This document shows positions 40,012 to 41,159 of a stretch of DNA of 41,159 nt, one piece after another. Within the stretch, counting starts at the first letter, position 1, and each line of letters starts with the position of its first letter. The notes below the pieces were generated by a model. The model did not search any database. It was not told the origin of the DNA and saw only the letters and a program-made list of their open reading frames with translations. Made by a program: the position numbers and the translations under genes. Source of the stretch: an uncultured Oscillospiraceae bacterium. GTDB taxonomy: Bacteria > Bacillota > Clostridia > Oscillospirales > Oscillospiraceae. The DNA is taken from the NCBI GenBank assembly GCA_947624065.1, contig CANQIO010000012.1:1-41159 (forward strand). The letters are read 5' to 3'.

Positions 40012-40091
40012 GGAAAATCTTTTTTCCATTCCGCCCAGCCGGCGCCAATGCCTGCGGTGGCCGCCCCGCATTCCGCTGGAGGGAACTGAAT

Positions 40092-40643
40092 ATGAAAAAA
40101 CTCACCCTGCGCAGTATCTGCCACCTAGCCGTGCTGGTGGCGCTGGAAGTGGTCCTCAACCGCTTCCTGTCCATCCAAACGCCCTTTTTGAAGATCGGGC
40201 TCTCGTTCGTGCCCGTGGTGATGGGCGGCATGCTTTACGGCCCCCTGGGCGGCGCCATCGTCGGCGGCCTGGGGGACATGATCGGAGCACTGCTGTTCCC
40301 CTTCGGGCCCTATCATCCCGGTTTTTCCGTTTGCGGCGCAGTCATGGGCGCGGCGTACGGGTGGTTCATGTACATGGATTCGCCCCGGTTCCACAACCGG
40401 GAGCATATGCCCCTGTGGCCGAACGTGCTGGTGCCGGTGGTGTTCAACTGCGCGGTGGTGGGTCTGCTGGTCAACACCCTGTGGGTGTCCCAGCTTTACG
40501 GCAGCAAGACCTATTGGGGCTGGTTCCTTTATCGGGTCCCCGACGAGATCGGCATGGCCGTGGTCAAAACGGTGATCACGCCCCTGCTGGCCCCCGCGGC
40601 CCGGCAGCTCATCAAGCTGGGCATCGTGAAAAACGGCAGTTGA
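40092..40643 (+). CDS. folT: Folate ECF transporter S component (FolT)
   Basis: 183 residues; GGAGGG lies eight bases before the ATG. Hydrophobic throughout with about six helices. Typical FolT marks are 'NRFLSIQTPFLKIGLSFVPV', 'GPLGGAIVGGLGDMIGALLF' with 'PFGPYHPGF', and a basic C-terminus. S components capture the vitamin and work with the shared EcfA/EcfA'/EcfT energising module, which is not in this window. The THF riboswitch directly upstream is strong independent support for folate as the substrate. Confidence 0.93.
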   Translation: MKKLTLRSICHLAVLVALEVVLNRFLSIQTPFLKIGLSFVPVVMGGMLYGPLGGAIVGGLGDMIGALLFPFGPYHPGFSVCGAVMGAAYGWFMYMDSPRFHNREHMPLWPNVLVPVVFNCAVVGLLVNTLWVSQLYGSKTYWGWFLYRVPDEIGMAVVKTVITPLLAPAARQLIKLGIVKNGS

Positions 40644-40656
40644 GGAGAGAAAACCT

Positions 40657-41058
40657 ATGCGTATCATGGCCATCGATTACGGCGACGCCCGCACCGGCAT
40701 CGCCGTCAGCGACCCCACCGGGCTCATCGCGGGAGAGACCTTCGTCATCACCCAGTGGGATCCCGAAAAGCTGGCGGATACCATTTCCGCCGAGGCGGGA
40801 GCGCGGGGCGTGGGCACGCTGGTGCTGGGCCTGCCCCGGAACATGGACGGCTCCGAGGGACCCCGGGCGGAGAAGTCCCGGGCGCTGAAGGCCATGCTGG
40901 AGGCGCGGGGCCATACGGTGGTGCTCTGGGACGAGCGGCGCACCACCGTGGACGCCCACCGCATCCTCCGGGAAAACGGCAAGCGGGAGAAAAAGCACAA
41001 GGCCACCGTGGACGCGGTGGCCGCGGCCCTCATCCTGGAGGGATATCTGGGAAGATGA
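40657..41058 (+). CDS. ruvX: Holliday junction resolvase-like protein RuvX (YqgF)
   Basis: 133 residues; GAGGAG nine bases before the ATG and 13 bases after folT, so probably one operon with it. The RNase H-like fold shows the first catalytic Asp in 'MAIDYGDARTGIAVSDPTG', 'LVLGLPRNMDGSEGPRAEKS' with the family G-L-P-x-N-M-D/N-G-S, the second acidic residue in 'VVLWDERRTTVDAHRIL', and the last Asp in 'KATVDAVAAALILEGYL'. The E. coli homologue is needed for 16S rRNA 5' end maturation and is also discussed as a Holliday junction nuclease. Place next to folT is not functionally explained. Confidence 0.95.
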   Translation: MRIMAIDYGDARTGIAVSDPTGLIAGETFVITQWDPEKLADTISAEAGARGVGTLVLGLPRNMDGSEGPRAEKSRALKAMLEARGHTVVLWDERRTTVDAHRILRENGKREKKHKATVDAVAAALILEGYLGR

Positions 41059-41060
41059 CG

Positions 41061-41081
41061 CCGGACGCCTTCCCCGTCCGG
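41061..41081 (+). terminator. Hairpin after ruvX, without T-run
   Basis: CCGGACG (41061-41067) pairs with CGTCCGG (41075-41081) two bases past the ruvX stop. The T-run expected of a terminator is missing; the next bases are 'agacagagtgac', which may be foreign DNA. Confidence 0.5.
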
Positions 41082-41094
41082 AGACAGAGTGACT

Positions 41095-41159
41095 TGTCAA
41101 ACTAAGTGCAACAGTGAGAGAGCTCAAGTTCCCACAGATCATGGGGAGAACGGAAGTTA
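41095..41159. mobile_element. Possible end of an insertion sequence at the window edge
   Basis: The bases 'tgtcaaactaagtgcaaca' (41096-41114) resemble the ends of IS30-like elements, which often contain a GTTGCACTTA motif (here inverted). The composition changes right after the ruvX hairpin, and no gene is visible to the right edge. The call is tentative since only 65 bases are seen. Confidence 0.3.

Noticed and set aside
1-41159. tRNA or rRNA genes, for example tRNA-Trp before secE
   Set aside because: The rpmG-secE gap is 14 bases and no cloverleaf-like sequence with a CCA end was noticed elsewhere; a dedicated scan was not possible.

Overview
The window looks like chromosome from a high-GC, low-copy-number-repeat member of the Clostridia, most like the gut Oscillospirales (Oscillospiraceae/Ruminococcaceae). 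The reasons are the split ADP-glucose pyrophosphorylase pair GlgC+GlgD, strong AGGAGG ribosome binding sites, sigma-A type promoters with 17-base spacers, a THF riboswitch in front of an ECF folate transporter S component, and an RsgI/PepSY type anti-sigma factor. This is inferred from gene content; no 16S or marker-gene comparison was possible.

Layout. (1) 1-2.2 kb is a rearranged, partly AT-rich patch made of gene pieces: the 3' ends of two GNAT acetyltransferases, an orphan attenuator-like leader, the 3' end of an alpha/beta hydrolase, a flavodoxin fused to the end of a membrane protein, an intact VOC-family gene, and the end of a decayed IS200/IS605 element. (2) 2.2-8.3 kb (minus strand) holds a small membrane protein, two tandem CNNM/CorC-type transporters and a TldE/TldD pair. 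(3) 8.4-15.1 kb (minus) holds glycogen and PRPP genes: glgP, then prs-pth-glgC-glgD. (4) 15.3-18.2 kb (plus) has an M19 dipeptidase and a HerA-like DUF853 ATPase. (5) 18.2-23.4 kb (minus) has a translationally coupled GH2 beta-galactosidase and GH3 glycosidase, so the cell can both store glycogen and degrade glycans. (6) 23.4-29.7 kb has an M13 metallopeptidase flanked by two arrays of palindromic TATAATAGC-type repeats, then a TtcA-like PP-loop protein, a D-2-hydroxyacid dehydrogenase and a U32 peptidase.

(7) 29.7-37.4 kb is an envelope-stress and regulation neighbourhood: two membrane-anchored HtrA proteases, a CBS-pair protein, a TetR-regulated ABC exporter, and an ECF sigma factor overlapping an RsgI-like anti-sigma factor with three PepSY domains. 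The second HtrA, the sigma factor and the anti-sigma factor lie in the same direction and may form one signalling unit. (8) 37.5-39.7 kb (minus) is the rpmG-secE-nusG-rplK-rplA operon, which ends at rplA with a terminator and lacks rplJ-rplL. (9) 39.9-41.1 kb (plus) has a THF riboswitch, folT and ruvX, ending in a possible insertion-sequence end at the window edge.

No tRNA, rRNA or CRISPR array was seen. The best candidates for something little described are the HtrA/ECF sigma/PepSY anti-sigma module and the two related palindromic repeat arrays around the M13 gene.
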